In this document: piece after piece, positions 8,605-17,179 of the stretch | Layout of the letters: each line of letters opens with the position of its first letter | How positions within the stretch are numbered: position 1 is the stretch's first letter | NCBI GenBank assembly: GCA_965197455.1 | Contig: OZ240208.1 | Location: forward strand, 1,922,001 to 1,986,000 | Direction of reading: 5' to 3' | Length of the DNA stretch: 64,000 nucleotides | Source of the DNA: JAGWBD01 sp965197455 | Lineage (GTDB): Bacteria; Chloroflexota; Anaerolineae; Aggregatilineales; Phototrophicaceae | Position numbers and translations under genes: made by a program | Notes under the pieces: generated by a model | What the model saw: the letters and a program-made list of their open reading frames with translations, nothing else | Database searches by the model: none | What the model was told of the DNA's origin: nothing

Positions 8605-9969
8605 TCAACGCCGCCGCAGCAGATTCTCCAGCACGGCCAGCATTTCTTCCTCTTCGCCCGGCAGCACCGTGCGCGGGTCCAGCAGAACGCGGCCGTCGGC
8701 GATACGCGCGATGACCGGCGGCTCGGCTGTGCGCAACTGCGCCAGGGTCTCGTCCGGCCGCGCCACAGCCAGCGCCAGTAACCAGGTCGGCAGGGTTGCG
8801 CCGGGCAGCGAACCGCCGCCCACCGCCGACTCGCCGGCCACGACTACGCCGCCCAGGCGTTGCGCCCAGGATTCGGCGACCGCGCGCAACTCTTCGGCAT
8901 CGCGCGCAATCATACGCCACACCGGAATCTGCGTCAGGGCTGCGCCGCGCTGCCAGAGATCGAGCGTGGCGGCCAGGCCTGCCAGACAGAGCTTGTCCGC
9001 GCGCAAGGCCCGCGCCAGGGGATGCTGCTTCAGCAAGGCCAGCGGCTCCGCGCGGCCCACGATGATGCCCGCCTGCGGCCCGCCGGTCAGCTTGTCGCCG
9101 CTGAAGGCCACCAGGTCCGCGCCCGCCGCCATGCTCTCTGCGACGGTTGGCTCATGCAGCAGGCCGAACTGCTCCGTGTCCAGCAGGGCGCCGCTGCCGA
9201 GGTCATCGACCAGCAGCAGGCCGCGCGCGTGGGCCAGCTGCGCCAGTTGCGCCAGCGGCACTTCCTCGGTGAAGCCGGTCATGCGGAAGTTGGAGGCGTG
9301 GGCGCGCAGCAACAGCGCCGTGTCCGGGCCGATGGCGCGCTCGTAGTCAGTGAGGCGCGTGCGATTGGTGGTGCCGACCTCGACCAGGCGCGAGCCGGCG
9401 CTGCTCATCACCTCCGGCACGCGAAAGCCGCCGCCAATTTCGATCAGCTGACCGCGGCTGATAATCACCTCGCGCCCCTGCGCCAGCGTTGCCAGCAGCA
9501 GCACCAGCGCGGCGGCGTTGTTGTTGACGACCAGCGCCGCTTCCGCGCCGATCAAGGCGCACAGGGCCATTTCGCAATGCTTCAGGCGTCCGCCGCGCGC
9601 GCCGCGCTCGAGGTCATATTCCAGCGTGTTGTAGTGTGCGCCGACCTCCGCCATGGCGCGTACGGCCGCCTCGGCCAGCGGGGCGCGGCCCAGGTTGGTG
9701 TGCAGGATCACGCCGCTGGCGTTGATGACGCGGCGCAGGCCAGGCCGAAAGCGCTGCGCCAGCCGGGCCGCACTGCGCTCCAGCAGCGCCGCCGGGGTCG
9801 GAGTCGTTCCGTCACCATTGCGGATGGTCGCGCGCGTCTGCTGCAAGACCGCGCGCAGGGCCTCCAGCGTTGCCGCGCGGCCATACTGTGTGCAGAGCGC
9901 CTGGCCGTCAGGGTCGCCCAGCAGGGCGTCCACCGGCGGCAGGCTGCGCAGGGCCTCAGCGGCGCTCAC
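8605..9969 (-). CDS. selA: L-seryl-tRNA(Sec) selenium transferase
   Basis: PLP enzyme converting Ser-tRNA(Sec) to Sec-tRNA(Sec) with selenophosphate. 454 residues, the usual length. Conserved blocks: INASGVILHTNLGRAPL, NNNAAALVL, SRGQLIEIGGGFRVPEV, EVGTTNRT, and FSGDKLTGGPQAGIIVG with the PLP lysine at K293. The start is a GTG (cac at 9967-9969) preceded by GGGAG. The more upstream ATG would run through the neighbouring gene with low-complexity sequence. It overlaps the end of the upstream membrane gene by 14 nt. selB, selC and selD are not in the window. The gene fits the TGA-containing thioredoxin genes at 59.3-60.2 kb. Confidence 0.96.
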   Translation of the reverse strand: MSAAEALRSLPPVDALLGDPDGQALCTQYGRAATLEALRAVLQQTRATIRNGDGTTPTPAALLERSAARLAQRFRPGLRRVINASGVILHTNLGRAPLAEAAVRAMAEVGAHYNTLEYDLERGARGGRLKHCEMALCALIGAEAALVVNNNAAALVLLLATLAQGREVIISRGQLIEIGGGFRVPEVMSSAGSRLVEVGTTNRTRLTDYERAIGPDTALLLRAHASNFRMTGFTEEVPLAQLAQLAHARGLLLVDDLGSGALLDTEQFGLLHEPTVAESMAAGADLVAFSGDKLTGGPQAGIIVGRAEPLALLKQHPLARALRADKLCLAGLAATLDLWQRGAALTQIPVWRMIARDAEELRAVAESWAQRLGGVVVAGESAVGGGSLPGATLPTWLLALAVARPDETLAQLRTAEPPVIARIADGRVLLDPRTVLPGEEEEMLAVLENLLRRR

Positions 9970-10366
9970 TGGCCAGCTCCCGGCTGCGCAGAATGATTTC
10001 GAGGACGATGAAGACCAGCGCCACCAGCACGACGACCTGGAGTTGCAGCGCGCGCGGAATCTGCAGCCAGACGCAGACGACAGTGAACAACCCGATCCAG
10101 ACGCTTTGGCGCACCAGCACCACGGCCGGCGGCTGCGGCTGTTCACGGGGCGTAATGCGCGCGTTGAGCATGCGCACGAAGGGCAGCACGGTGCCGGTGA
10201 TGGCGACCTGCAGCAGCACGAAGAACACCCAGCGCGGCCCCACGCGCGGCGCCGTGCTGATAATCAACAGGTACAGTCCGCCCCAGCCCAACGCAATCAT
10301 CAGTGCGGCGGCGATCAGGACGCCGACGTGGTCGGCCGGCAGGCGGGATTTGCGCGGGACGTTCAT
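9956..10366 (-). CDS. Small multi-pass membrane protein
   Basis: 136 residues with three to four hydrophobic segments (about 15-38, 46-66, 86-104, 108-126) and a basic, Arg-rich C-terminus; no family recognised. The ATG at 10364-10366 lies only 7 nt after a TATACT hexamer, so the message is probably leaderless. Its 3' end overlaps the selA GTG start by 14 nt, suggesting co-expression with selA, but a selenium role is only guilt by association. Confidence 0.75.
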   Translation of the reverse strand: MNVPRKSRLPADHVGVLIAAALMIALGWGGLYLLIISTAPRVGPRWVFFVLLQVAITGTVLPFVRMLNARITPREQPQPPAVVLVRQSVWIGLFTVVCVWLQIPRALQLQVVVLVALVFIVLEIILRSRELASERR

Positions 10367-10373
10367 GGCATGC

Positions 10374-10402
10374 AGTATAGCGAGCGCTCCTGCCACTGTC
10401 AG
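10374..10402 (-). promoter_or_regulatory. Promoter for the small membrane gene and selA
   Basis: On the minus strand CTGACA (10402-10397), 17 nt, TATACT (10379-10374). The -10 ends 7 nt before the ATG at 10366, the geometry of a leaderless transcript. Confidence 0.55.
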
Positions 10403-10824
10403 CGCGGCGGCGTCTGCGGCGGCTGCAGCAGATGCTGCGCCAGGGCCTGCAGGCTTTCCTGCAGCGCGGGCGGCAGCTGCGACAGCTCGGCCAGCTTCTG
10501 CAGGCGGAAGCTGTCGTCGAAGCTGGTGGCGTGCAGGACTGTCAGGCACTCGTCGCCAAAGCGGCGGCGCAGCTGTGGAAATTCCTCGTCGAGGTGAAAG
10601 CGCAGCCCCGCCAGAATGAGCTGCAGGCTCATCTCGCGCCGGTCGATGCGCAACCGCAGGGCCTCCGGCGCCATGTCTGCGCGCGCAACCTGGCCCTCGA
10701 GCGCCGCCAGTTGCTGGCGCGCCGTGTGCAGCCAGTCGGCGAAGTCATCCTTTGGCGGAACATCGCCGCGCAGGGTGCGCCACAGCGCGAGGCCCAGGGC
10801 GCGCAGCAGGAGCCGTGCGCTCAT
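10399..10824 (-). CDS. Hypothetical protein
   Basis: 141 residues, Leu/Arg/Gln-rich and predicted helical (FADWLHTARQQLAALEG, LRLRIDRREMSLQLILAG); no recognised domain. The ATG overlaps the stop of the upstream CAP/LysM gene as ATGA, so it is translationally coupled. An N-terminal hydrophobic stretch (LLLRALGLALW) could be a weak membrane contact. Confidence 0.75.
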   Translation of the reverse strand: MSARLLLRALGLALWRTLRGDVPPKDDFADWLHTARQQLAALEGQVARADMAPEALRLRIDRREMSLQLILAGLRFHLDEEFPQLRRRFGDECLTVLHATSFDDSFRLQKLAELSQLPPALQESLQALAQHLLQPPQTPPR

Positions 10825-11795
10825 CGCCGCCGTCCACGCAGCGTAAAAATGATGGCTGCCAGACCCAGCAAGGCAGCCTGCCCCGCCAGCGCCAGAATCA
10901 CCCACAGCGGCGCACCACTGTCCGCCACGGCTGCCGCCTCCGGGACGGGCGTGGCGTTGCTGACCGGGGGGCGCGCAGCTGTGGCGACGGCGGGCGGCAG
11001 ACTGGCGCTGGTGGCGACGGGGCGCGCAGTCGCGGTGGCGGTCACCGCAGCGGTGCTCGTCGGCGTAGCGCCTGGCGGGAGCGTGGCCGTGGCCGGTGTG
11101 CCCGCGGTGGGCGTGTAGGTGCCGTCGGCGGGCGGCACGAGGAAGACCTCGCCCGGCTGCAGCAGGTCGCCCTCGAGCCCGTTGACTTCGCGCATGTAGG
11201 ACAGGTCATCCCAGGAGTAACCGTAGGTCAGGGCGATCTGACCCAACGTATCGCCCGGCTGAATCTCGTGCATGATGAAGCCGCGCGGGTCGCGGCCCAG
11301 CACGTAGGAAGGCGGGCCGGCAGCGCTGCCACTGCCGCCGCCGGCGACCGGCGCCCCGCCCGGATTGCCGAAGACGATCACGTAGGCCGTGCGGCGCCCG
11401 GCCGGAGCATAGCCGATGCCCATTTCCCGCAGCGAGGGGCCGGTGAGGGTGTCGTAGTGGATTTTGGAGCCGAGCCAGAAGGTCCAGGCGTTCTCGAGGC
11501 CGCCGCCCAAATAGATGATTTCCGCGACCCAGGTGGTGGAGTAGCCGGCAGCGCGGGTGCGGGCGCGCAGGTCGGTGCCGTCGGGACGAGTGTGACGTAT
11601 CAGGCCGCTTGCGGCCATCCAGCTCGCCTGGCTGCGCGCCGCCACGCCCAGCGCATTGCTCAGGCGCATGGCGGCCAGGCCCTGGGTGGCGCGCAGGTTG
11701 TTGACGCGCCGAAACAGCTCCGCGCCTGCGTCCTGGGCCTGCAACGGCGCGGGCCACAGCAGCAGCGCTGCGAGTAGCAGGCAGCGTCGAAACAT
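10821..11795 (-). CDS. CAP (SCP/YkwD) domain, LysM, C-terminal membrane anchor
   Basis: Exported 324-residue protein. It has a signal peptide (MFRRCLLLAALLLWPAPLQA), a CAP/SCP domain at 22-145 (VNNLRATQGL, ASGLIRHTRPDG, GIGYA..YVIVFGNP), and a LysM at about 177-222 (IQPGDTLGQIALTYG, LLQPGEVFLVPP). A Thr/Pro/Ala-rich linker follows and then a terminal transmembrane helix (WVILALAGQAALLGLAAIIF) with RGRRR, giving a surface protein tethered at its C-terminus and able to touch glycan. The start is the ATG 7 nt after TAGAAT (a leaderless geometry); an in-frame ATG 9 nt upstream overlaps that hexamer. First gene of a minus-strand group leading toward selA. Confidence 0.86.
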   Translation of the reverse strand: MFRRCLLLAALLLWPAPLQAQDAGAELFRRVNNLRATQGLAAMRLSNALGVAARSQASWMAASGLIRHTRPDGTDLRARTRAAGYSTTWVAEIIYLGGGLENAWTFWLGSKIHYDTLTGPSLREMGIGYAPAGRRTAYVIVFGNPGGAPVAGGGSGSAAGPPSYVLGRDPRGFIMHEIQPGDTLGQIALTYGYSWDDLSYMREVNGLEGDLLQPGEVFLVPPADGTYTPTAGTPATATLPPGATPTSTAAVTATATARPVATSASLPPAVATAARPPVSNATPVPEAAAVADSGAPLWVILALAGQAALLGLAAIIFTLRGRRR

Positions 11796-11802
11796 GACAT
11801 AC

Positions 11803-11808
11803 ATTCTA
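11803..11808 (-). promoter_or_regulatory. -10 hexamer of the CAP/LysM gene
   Basis: TAGAAT on the minus strand ends 7 nt before the chosen ATG, suggesting a leaderless mRNA. No clear -35. Confidence 0.35.
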
Positions 11809-11828
11809 CCACAGGGCCAGGCGAGGGC

Positions 11829-11834
11829 TATAAT
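11829..11834 (+). promoter_or_regulatory. -10 hexamer of the SLATT-like pair
   Basis: Perfect TATAAT. An in-frame GTG (11842) sits exactly 7 nt after it, so a leaderless form is possible besides the ATG at 11872 with its own GGAG. Confidence 0.5.
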
Positions 11835-11871
11835 GACGGGGGTGCAGAGGGACGCAGGAGAAGCCGCTTCG

Positions 11872-12531
11872 ATGAACATCGGGCCCCGCCAGGCTGCCGA
11901 AGGGCGCCCCCCCAGCAGCCAGGGAGGGGGAGGCTTCCGCCGTCGCATGCCGGTGTGGATTCAGGAAATGCCGCGTTTCGGCCGTTTCCGCCCGAACGAG
12001 CCCGACCCGAACTACACCCTGCTGGACCCCGACCTGCTGGAAGAGGTGCTGCAGGGCGTGCCCATCGCGGTGCGTCAGGAGATTTATGAGGACATCGACT
12101 TCCTCGAATACGAGGTGATGCGCCTCTTTCGCGAGCGCGACCACCGCGCCAAGGTGGAGCAGAATCGCTACCGGCGCCAGCAGCTCAACTTCCTGATGCT
12201 GTCCATCGTCGCCACCCTGGTCGGCTCGGTGCAGCTTATCACGCTCGGCAGCCAGCCGGACATCATGCCGTTCTTCGCCTTTCTGGAGACGATCATCGCC
12301 CTGTTTACGGCCTTCCTCGCGGCCCTCGGCGGGCGCGAACCGCCGCAGGAGCAGTGGATGCTCAACCGGCGGCGCGCGGAACAGCTGCGCCGCGAGTATT
12401 TCCGCTTCCTCACACATATGCCGCCCTATGACGAAATCAGCGGCTACCAGCGGCGCATGCTGCTGGCGCAGCGCGCGGCCGAGATTAACCGTGGCATGCA
12501 GCCGGAAGAAGCCACGGTGGTGGCGGACTGA
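11872..12531 (+). CDS. DUF4231/SLATT-like membrane protein 1
   Basis: 219 residues. A disordered Pro/Gly-rich N-terminus is followed by a helical region (DFLEYEVMRLFRERDHRAKVEQ) and two adjacent transmembrane helices (about 115-135 and 142-164). A C-terminal helical part (AEQLRREYFRFLTHMPPY) matches the DUF4231/SLATT pattern. SLATT proteins are predicted two-TM effectors, sometimes linked to nucleotide-signalled defence; a link here is not shown. Preceded by GGAG. An alternative GTG start at 11842 would fit a leaderless transcript. The stop and the next ATG share one base, so the two genes act as a unit. Confidence 0.8.
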   Translation: MNIGPRQAAEGRPPSSQGGGGFRRRMPVWIQEMPRFGRFRPNEPDPNYTLLDPDLLEEVLQGVPIAVRQEIYEDIDFLEYEVMRLFRERDHRAKVEQNRYRRQQLNFLMLSIVATLVGSVQLITLGSQPDIMPFFAFLETIIALFTAFLAALGGREPPQEQWMLNRRRAEQLRREYFRFLTHMPPYDEISGYQRRMLLAQRAAEINRGMQPEEATVVAD

Positions 12532-13355
12532 TGTCGCCCGAGCAGCTTGAGCGCCTGCGCATGCGCGCCGCCTACCGCATCTTCCAGTGGTTCTCGCTGG
12601 AAGACCAGCGCAGCTACTGGCAGCGTTCCGCCGGCCAGTATCGTCGCGCCGGCGGCCAGGTCAATTTCATCGTGGCCATCTTCGCCTTCCTCACCGGTTT
12701 CTCCGCCGCGCTGGCCGGCCTGCTGGTCACCGCCTGGCTGGTGCCAGGCTCCTTCGCCAACGACGGCGCCTGCGCCGAGCTGGCGGACAGCCAGGGCCTC
12801 GTGCGCAGCATGCAGCAGCTGGGCCTCATCACGCAGGAGGAAGACGCTGTCGCAGTGGGTGTGTTGCTGGCCGATTCGCCCATCGCGCAGTCGCGCGTGG
12901 ATAGCGAGAACCTGGCCAGCGCAGTGACCAGCCTGGCCGCCCTTGACAGCGAACAATGCGCCAGGGTGCAGGGCCTGGTACACGCCCTGATGCTGGTCGC
13001 GGTGGTCGCGCCGGCCATCGGCGGCGCCTTCACCACCCTCGCCGGTCTGTATCAGTGGGATCGCTCGGCCAGCGTTTACGAGAGCGCGCTGGAAAATCTG
13101 GAAGTAGCCGATTCGCAGTCGCCGCTGGATGACATGGACACGCTGACCTATCGCGCTGCCCTGCGCGCCTACGTCGAAAACACGCTGCAGGTGATGAGCG
13201 ACGAGTCGGCGCAGTGGGGCCAGTCCGTGCGCGCGCCGGCGCAACTGGAACAGTTCCTGCGCGAGGAACGTGCGAAGGCCCTGCGCGCCACGCGGCACAC
13301 GAGCTCCTGGAGCCAGGGCGGGGATGACAGCGGCGGGGCAACGCCGCTCGGTTGA
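12531..13355 (+). CDS. SLATT-like membrane protein 2
   Basis: 274 residues. An amphipathic N-terminus (YRIFQWFSLEDQRSYWQRSAGQYRR) resembles the start of SLATT domains. A first hydrophobic helix is at about 46-68, then an extracytoplasmic-looking insert with two Cys (C80, C143), a second hydrophobic helix at about 149-175 (HALMLVAVVAPAIGGAFTT) and a C-terminal helical tail. Overlaps the previous gene by 1 nt. Probably forms a hetero-oligomer with it. Function unknown. Confidence 0.78.
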   Translation: MSPEQLERLRMRAAYRIFQWFSLEDQRSYWQRSAGQYRRAGGQVNFIVAIFAFLTGFSAALAGLLVTAWLVPGSFANDGACAELADSQGLVRSMQQLGLITQEEDAVAVGVLLADSPIAQSRVDSENLASAVTSLAALDSEQCARVQGLVHALMLVAVVAPAIGGAFTTLAGLYQWDRSASVYESALENLEVADSQSPLDDMDTLTYRAALRAYVENTLQVMSDESAQWGQSVRAPAQLEQFLREERAKALRATRHTSSWSQGGDDSGGATPLG

Positions 13356-13373
13356 GCCGGGTTGGCCTGTTGG

Positions 13374-14123
13374 CTAGTGCTGTTGCTTGATGGTCGCCGG
13401 GTCGATGATGCCCGCGCTACTGCCCTTGCGCAGCGCCAGCTTGACCTCGCCAATGGCGCGCGTGACCTCGATGCCGCGCGGGCAGGCAGGCGTGCAGTTG
13501 AAGACCGTGCGGCAACGCCAGACGCCATCCGGCGCGCCCAGGACATCCAGGCGCGCGTCATCGCCGGTGTCGCGCGTGTCGAAGAGGAAGCGATGCGCCT
13601 GCACGATGGCCGCCGGGCCGACGTACTCGCCGTTGGCCCAGAAGCTGGGGCAGGAGGTGGTGCAGGCCGCGCAGAGGATGCAGTTGGTGGAGTCGGTGAT
13701 CAGGTCCTTGTCTTCCTGCGTTTGCAGGCGCTCGCGCCCGTCCGCCGGCAGCGGCCCGTCGTTGACGAACCAGGGCAGCACCTGGCGGTAGTGCGCGAGG
13801 AAGGGCTCCATATCCACGATGAGGTCCTTGATGACGCGTAGCCCCAAGATCGGCTCCACCTGAATCTTTGTGCCCACGTCGCGCGCCAGCAGCTTGCAGG
13901 CCAGCGCGTTGCGCCCGTTGATGCGCATGGCGTCCGAGCCGCAGATGCCGCTGGAGCAGGAGCGGCGGAAGGCCAGCGTGCCGTCCTGTTCCCACTTGAC
14001 GCGGTGCAACAGTTCCAGCACGCGCTGCCGGGGTTCCACGTCAGATAGTGTGAACTCCTGCCACCAGGGCTTCGCGCGCCCGGCTTCCGGGTTGTAGCGC
14101 CGGATGCGAAAGGTGATGTCCAT
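13374..14123 (-). CDS. sdhB: Succinate dehydrogenase iron-sulfur subunit
   Basis: Electron-transfer subunit of complex II. 249 residues. The [2Fe-2S] ligands are C56, C61, D64 and C76 (CSSGICGSD...C, with Asp in the third position as in E. coli). The [4Fe-4S]/[3Fe-4S] cysteines are C148, C151, C154, C158 and C204, C210, C214 (CILCAACTTSC; C..FNCTPACPRGIEV). The ATG is preceded by GGGAG. Last gene of the minus-strand sdh operon, 23 nt after sdhA; convergent with the SLATT-like pair. Confidence 0.96.
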   Translation of the reverse strand: MDITFRIRRYNPEAGRAKPWWQEFTLSDVEPRQRVLELLHRVKWEQDGTLAFRRSCSSGICGSDAMRINGRNALACKLLARDVGTKIQVEPILGLRVIKDLIVDMEPFLAHYRQVLPWFVNDGPLPADGRERLQTQEDKDLITDSTNCILCAACTTSCPSFWANGEYVGPAAIVQAHRFLFDTRDTGDDARLDVLGAPDGVWRCRTVFNCTPACPRGIEVTRAIGEVKLALRKGSSAGIIDPATIKQQH

Positions 14124-14146
14124 GCGGCTCCCTGCTCCCTGCAACC

Positions 14147-15967
14147 CTAATAGACGCGCGCTTTGGGCGCGAAACGTTTGTCATCCGCTTCCAGCGAACG
14201 GTCGACCGGCTTGTCGTGGTTCAGCGACAGCTGCAGCCGCTCAGACACGAGGCTACTCGCATCGCTGCTGACGAGCGAGTGCACCAGCCAGTTGACGTCG
14301 TCGCGCTCGCGGAAGTCCTCGCGGCTGTGTGCGCCGCGACTCTCCTCACGCTGCAGCGCGCTCTCCGCCGTCGCCACAGCCGTATCCAGCAGGCAGCCCA
14401 GCTCCCAGGCCTCCATGAGGTCCGTGTTGAAGACGAGGCCGCGGTCGTCGATGCCCAGGTCCTGCAGGAAGCGCTGGCGCAATTCGACCACCGCGTCGCG
14501 GCCAGCGCGCATGCCCTCCGCCGTGCGGAAGACGCCAACCTGTCTCATCATCTCGTCCTGCATGGCCGCGCGCAACTGCCCCGGCCGGCTGTCACCCGTG
14601 CTGTTGCGGATGCGCTCGAACTCCGCGCGCACCTCTTCGCCCGCATCCATCGGGGCCGGCACCAGCTCGGCCTTGCGCACGAAGTCGGCGATGCTTTTGC
14701 CGCCGCGCCGCCCGAAGACGACGAGATCGACCAGGGAATTGGTGCCGAGGCGGTTGGCGCCGTGGCAACTGACGCAGGCCACCTCGCCAGCTGAGTAGAG
14801 ACCCGGCAGCACCGTGCCCGCCGCGTCGATCAGCACTTCGGCGTTGACGTTGGTGGGGATGCCGCCCATGGCGTAGTGCGCCGTCGGCTGCACCGGCATC
14901 GGCTCATGCAGCGGGTCCACGCCGGCGTAGGTGCGGCACACCTCAAGCGTCTCGGCCAGGTTGCGCGCGATGTAGTTCTCGTCGATGCGCCGCGTCTCAC
15001 CGGCCTCCGCCAGGTAACGGTTCACCGTTTCCGGGCGAATGTCGAGGTGCATGTAATCACTGCCGCCAATGCCACGCCCCTCCTGCAGTTCGAGGTAGAT
15101 CGAGCGGCTGACCACGTCACGGCTGGCGAGGTCCTTGATCGTCGGCGCGTAACGCTCCATGAAGCGCTCGCCGTTGCGGTTGAGCAGCACGCCGCCCTCG
15201 CCGCGAATGCCTTCGGTCAGGAGCACGCCCAGGCCGTAAAGCCCGGTGGGATGAAACTGGTAGAACTCCATGTCCTGCAGCGGCAGGCCGCGCCGCAGCA
15301 GGATTGCCGCGCCGTCGCCGGTGAGGCTGTGCGCGTTGCTGGTCACCTGCCACACCCGGCCCCAGCCGCCGGTGGCGAAGAGCGTCGCCCTGGCGTTGAA
15401 GCAGTGGAATTCGCCGCTGCCAAGACGGATGGCCACCGCGCCGCAGGCCACACCCTCGTTGCGCAGCAGGTCGACCACCTGGTACTCGTCGAAGAAGCGC
15501 ACCTCGTTGCGCAGACACTGCTGATAGAGCGTCTGCAGGATCATGTGGCCGGTGCGGTCCGCCGAGTGGCAGGCGCGGCGCACGGCCTTCTCGCCGAAGT
15601 TGCTGGTGTGGCCGCCGAAGCGACGCTGGCTGATGCGCCCTTCGGAGGTGCGGTCGAAGGGCAGGCCCATATGCTCCAGTTCGATGACCGCGTCGACGGC
15701 CTCTTCGGCCAGCACCTTGACCGCGTCCTGGTCGGCGAGGTAGTCGCCGCCCTTGACGGTGTCGTACATGTGCCACAGCGGGCGGTCTTCCTCAAGGTTG
15801 CCGAGGGCCGCGCCGATGCCGCCGAGGGCCGCGCCGGTGTGGCTGCGCGTGGGGTACAGCTTGCTGACCACGGCGACCTTCGCGCCACCCTGGCTGGCGT
15901 AGAGCGCAGCCATTAGCCCGGCGCCACCGGCGCCCACAATCAGCGCGTCAAACTGGTGGGTCTGCAT
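14147..15967 (-). CDS. sdhA: Succinate dehydrogenase flavoprotein subunit
   Basis: Oxidises succinate to fumarate in the TCA cycle at the cytoplasmic membrane face. 606 residues. The FAD-binding motif VGAGGAG is at 11-17, and RSHT (41-44) contains the His that covalently holds FAD. Catalytic-region landmarks are QFHPTGLYGLG, EGIRGEGG, HYAMGGIPTN and HGANRLGTNSL. GGGAG lies upstream of the ATG. Middle gene of the operon sdhCD-sdhA-sdhB. Confidence 0.97.
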   Translation of the reverse strand: MQTHQFDALIVGAGGAGLMAALYASQGGAKVAVVSKLYPTRSHTGAALGGIGAALGNLEEDRPLWHMYDTVKGGDYLADQDAVKVLAEEAVDAVIELEHMGLPFDRTSEGRISQRRFGGHTSNFGEKAVRRACHSADRTGHMILQTLYQQCLRNEVRFFDEYQVVDLLRNEGVACGAVAIRLGSGEFHCFNARATLFATGGWGRVWQVTSNAHSLTGDGAAILLRRGLPLQDMEFYQFHPTGLYGLGVLLTEGIRGEGGVLLNRNGERFMERYAPTIKDLASRDVVSRSIYLELQEGRGIGGSDYMHLDIRPETVNRYLAEAGETRRIDENYIARNLAETLEVCRTYAGVDPLHEPMPVQPTAHYAMGGIPTNVNAEVLIDAAGTVLPGLYSAGEVACVSCHGANRLGTNSLVDLVVFGRRGGKSIADFVRKAELVPAPMDAGEEVRAEFERIRNSTGDSRPGQLRAAMQDEMMRQVGVFRTAEGMRAGRDAVVELRQRFLQDLGIDDRGLVFNTDLMEAWELGCLLDTAVATAESALQREESRGAHSREDFRERDDVNWLVHSLVSSDASSLVSERLQLSLNHDKPVDRSLEADDKRFAPKARVY

Positions 15968-16031
15968 CTTCTCCCTTTCCCGCTCCGATACGGGAACCCT
16001 TCCCGCTTAACTGCGGGAGCCCTTCCGCCGT

Positions 16032-17051
16032 TCAGGATGCGTCGTGGAGGCGTTCCATGGCCTCCACGCCCATTTCGATTGCCGTCTCGTCGATGGTGCC
16101 CAGCAGGGCGCCGACGCCCAGCAGCAGCAACGTGAGCGCGCCCAGCAGGCACAGGTAGACGCTGGCGCGGCGCAACAAGGGGCTGCCCGCCGTGTAGTCG
16201 GTGAGCACGTAGCGCAGGCCATTGAAGCCGTGCGCCACCACCAGCGTCAGCAGCGCGAAATCGTAGACGCGCCAGATGGCCACGCCGCCCACCAGCAGGT
16301 TCCAGCGGCTGGCGACAAACTCGACCGCCGTGCCGCTTTCGTTGATGAGGCCGCCGGTGCCCACCACCTCGTGCCCCTGCGCCGTGAGGTCGAATACGCC
16401 CTGCAGGATGTGCATCATGGCCAGGTGGCCGAAGACCAGCGGCACAATCAGCAGCGCGCTGATGCGCATGAAAGACCACCAGAAACGTTCACTACGGCTG
16501 CCCTGGCGGTCAGTTACGTGCGTCGCCGCGCCGCCGCCGGCGATGAGCCCGTGCAGGCCGGATAGCAGCAGCGCCGCGACAGCGGCCGCCACAAAGCCAG
16601 GCAGGAAGACCAGTTGCGCGCGCAGCACGTCCGTCAGCGGCAGCACCGACGGCGCCGAGTTGTAGAAATCCAGCACGTGGTCGAACATCAGCAGGAAGAC
16701 CGGCGCCAGGATGATCAACACGATGAGCAGCACGAGCTGCGCCGCGCGCTGTTGATGGCGCCACAGATGCGGCTTGTAATCGAAGAAAGTGATGCGCAGG
16801 CCGTTGATGGCGTGGTAGACCACCGCGGCCACCAGGCCAAACTCGCCCAGGGTGAACAGCGGCGACTGATAGGCGGCGATCGCCTCGACGTAAAGCTCCG
16901 GCCAGAAGACGGCCCAGGAGGTGTCGATGACGTGCAGCACGAGGAAAAGCACCACCCCCAACCCGCTCAGGCGATGCAGCACCCAGCTCCACTGCCCGAT
17001 GGCGCCCCGGTAGCGCAGGGTCTCCGTGACCGTGATGACCAGCGACGTCAA
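16032..17051 (-). CDS. sdhC: Succinate dehydrogenase membrane anchor, SdhC-SdhD fusion
   Basis: 339 residues, about three times a normal anchor subunit. The N-terminal part (1-130) is SdhC-like: HRLSG at 26-30, then TM helices at about 28-45, 66-86 and 104-128, with H40 and H80 as candidate haem ligands (VVYHAINGLRITFFDY). A linking TM helix lies at 147-170. The C-terminal part (190-320) repeats the theme with TMs at about 194-220, 252-276 and 293-318 and H209/H274 (VVAHGFNGLRYVLTDY). The duplicated H-x-x-NGLR motif shows two fused anchor halves. The start is a TTG with a strong AAGGGGAG. Confidence 0.9.
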   Translation of the reverse strand: MTSLVITVTETLRYRGAIGQWSWVLHRLSGLGVVLFLVLHVIDTSWAVFWPELYVEAIAAYQSPLFTLGEFGLVAAVVYHAINGLRITFFDYKPHLWRHQQRAAQLVLLIVLIILAPVFLLMFDHVLDFYNSAPSVLPLTDVLRAQLVFLPGFVAAAVAALLLSGLHGLIAGGGAATHVTDRQGSRSERFWWSFMRISALLIVPLVFGHLAMMHILQGVFDLTAQGHEVVGTGGLINESGTAVEFVASRWNLLVGGVAIWRVYDFALLTLVVAHGFNGLRYVLTDYTAGSPLLRRASVYLCLLGALTLLLLGVGALLGTIDETAIEMGVEAMERLHDAS

Positions 17052-17086
17052 GGAACTCCCCTTCCGGGTGCGGGCGGCAGGGGCGC

Positions 17087-17092
17087 AGTATA
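17087..17092 (-). promoter_or_regulatory. -10 hexamer of the sdh operon
   Basis: TATACT on the minus strand, 35 nt before the TTG start of the fused anchor gene. No clear -35. Confidence 0.4.
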
Positions 17093-17139
17093 GCAGTGCA
17101 GTCGGGCCCCCGCAACGCTGCCCGGGCCTGCGGCCTGGC

Positions 17140-17168
17140 TTGACGCTCAGGCAGCGCGTCTGTAGAAT
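17140..17168 (+). promoter_or_regulatory. Promoter of tRNA-Ala
   Basis: TTGACG (17140-17145), exactly 17 nt, TAGAAT (17163-17168), ending 11 nt before the tRNA. A textbook sigma70-type promoter. Confidence 0.75.
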
Positions 17169-17179
17169 GCGGCGCAGCA

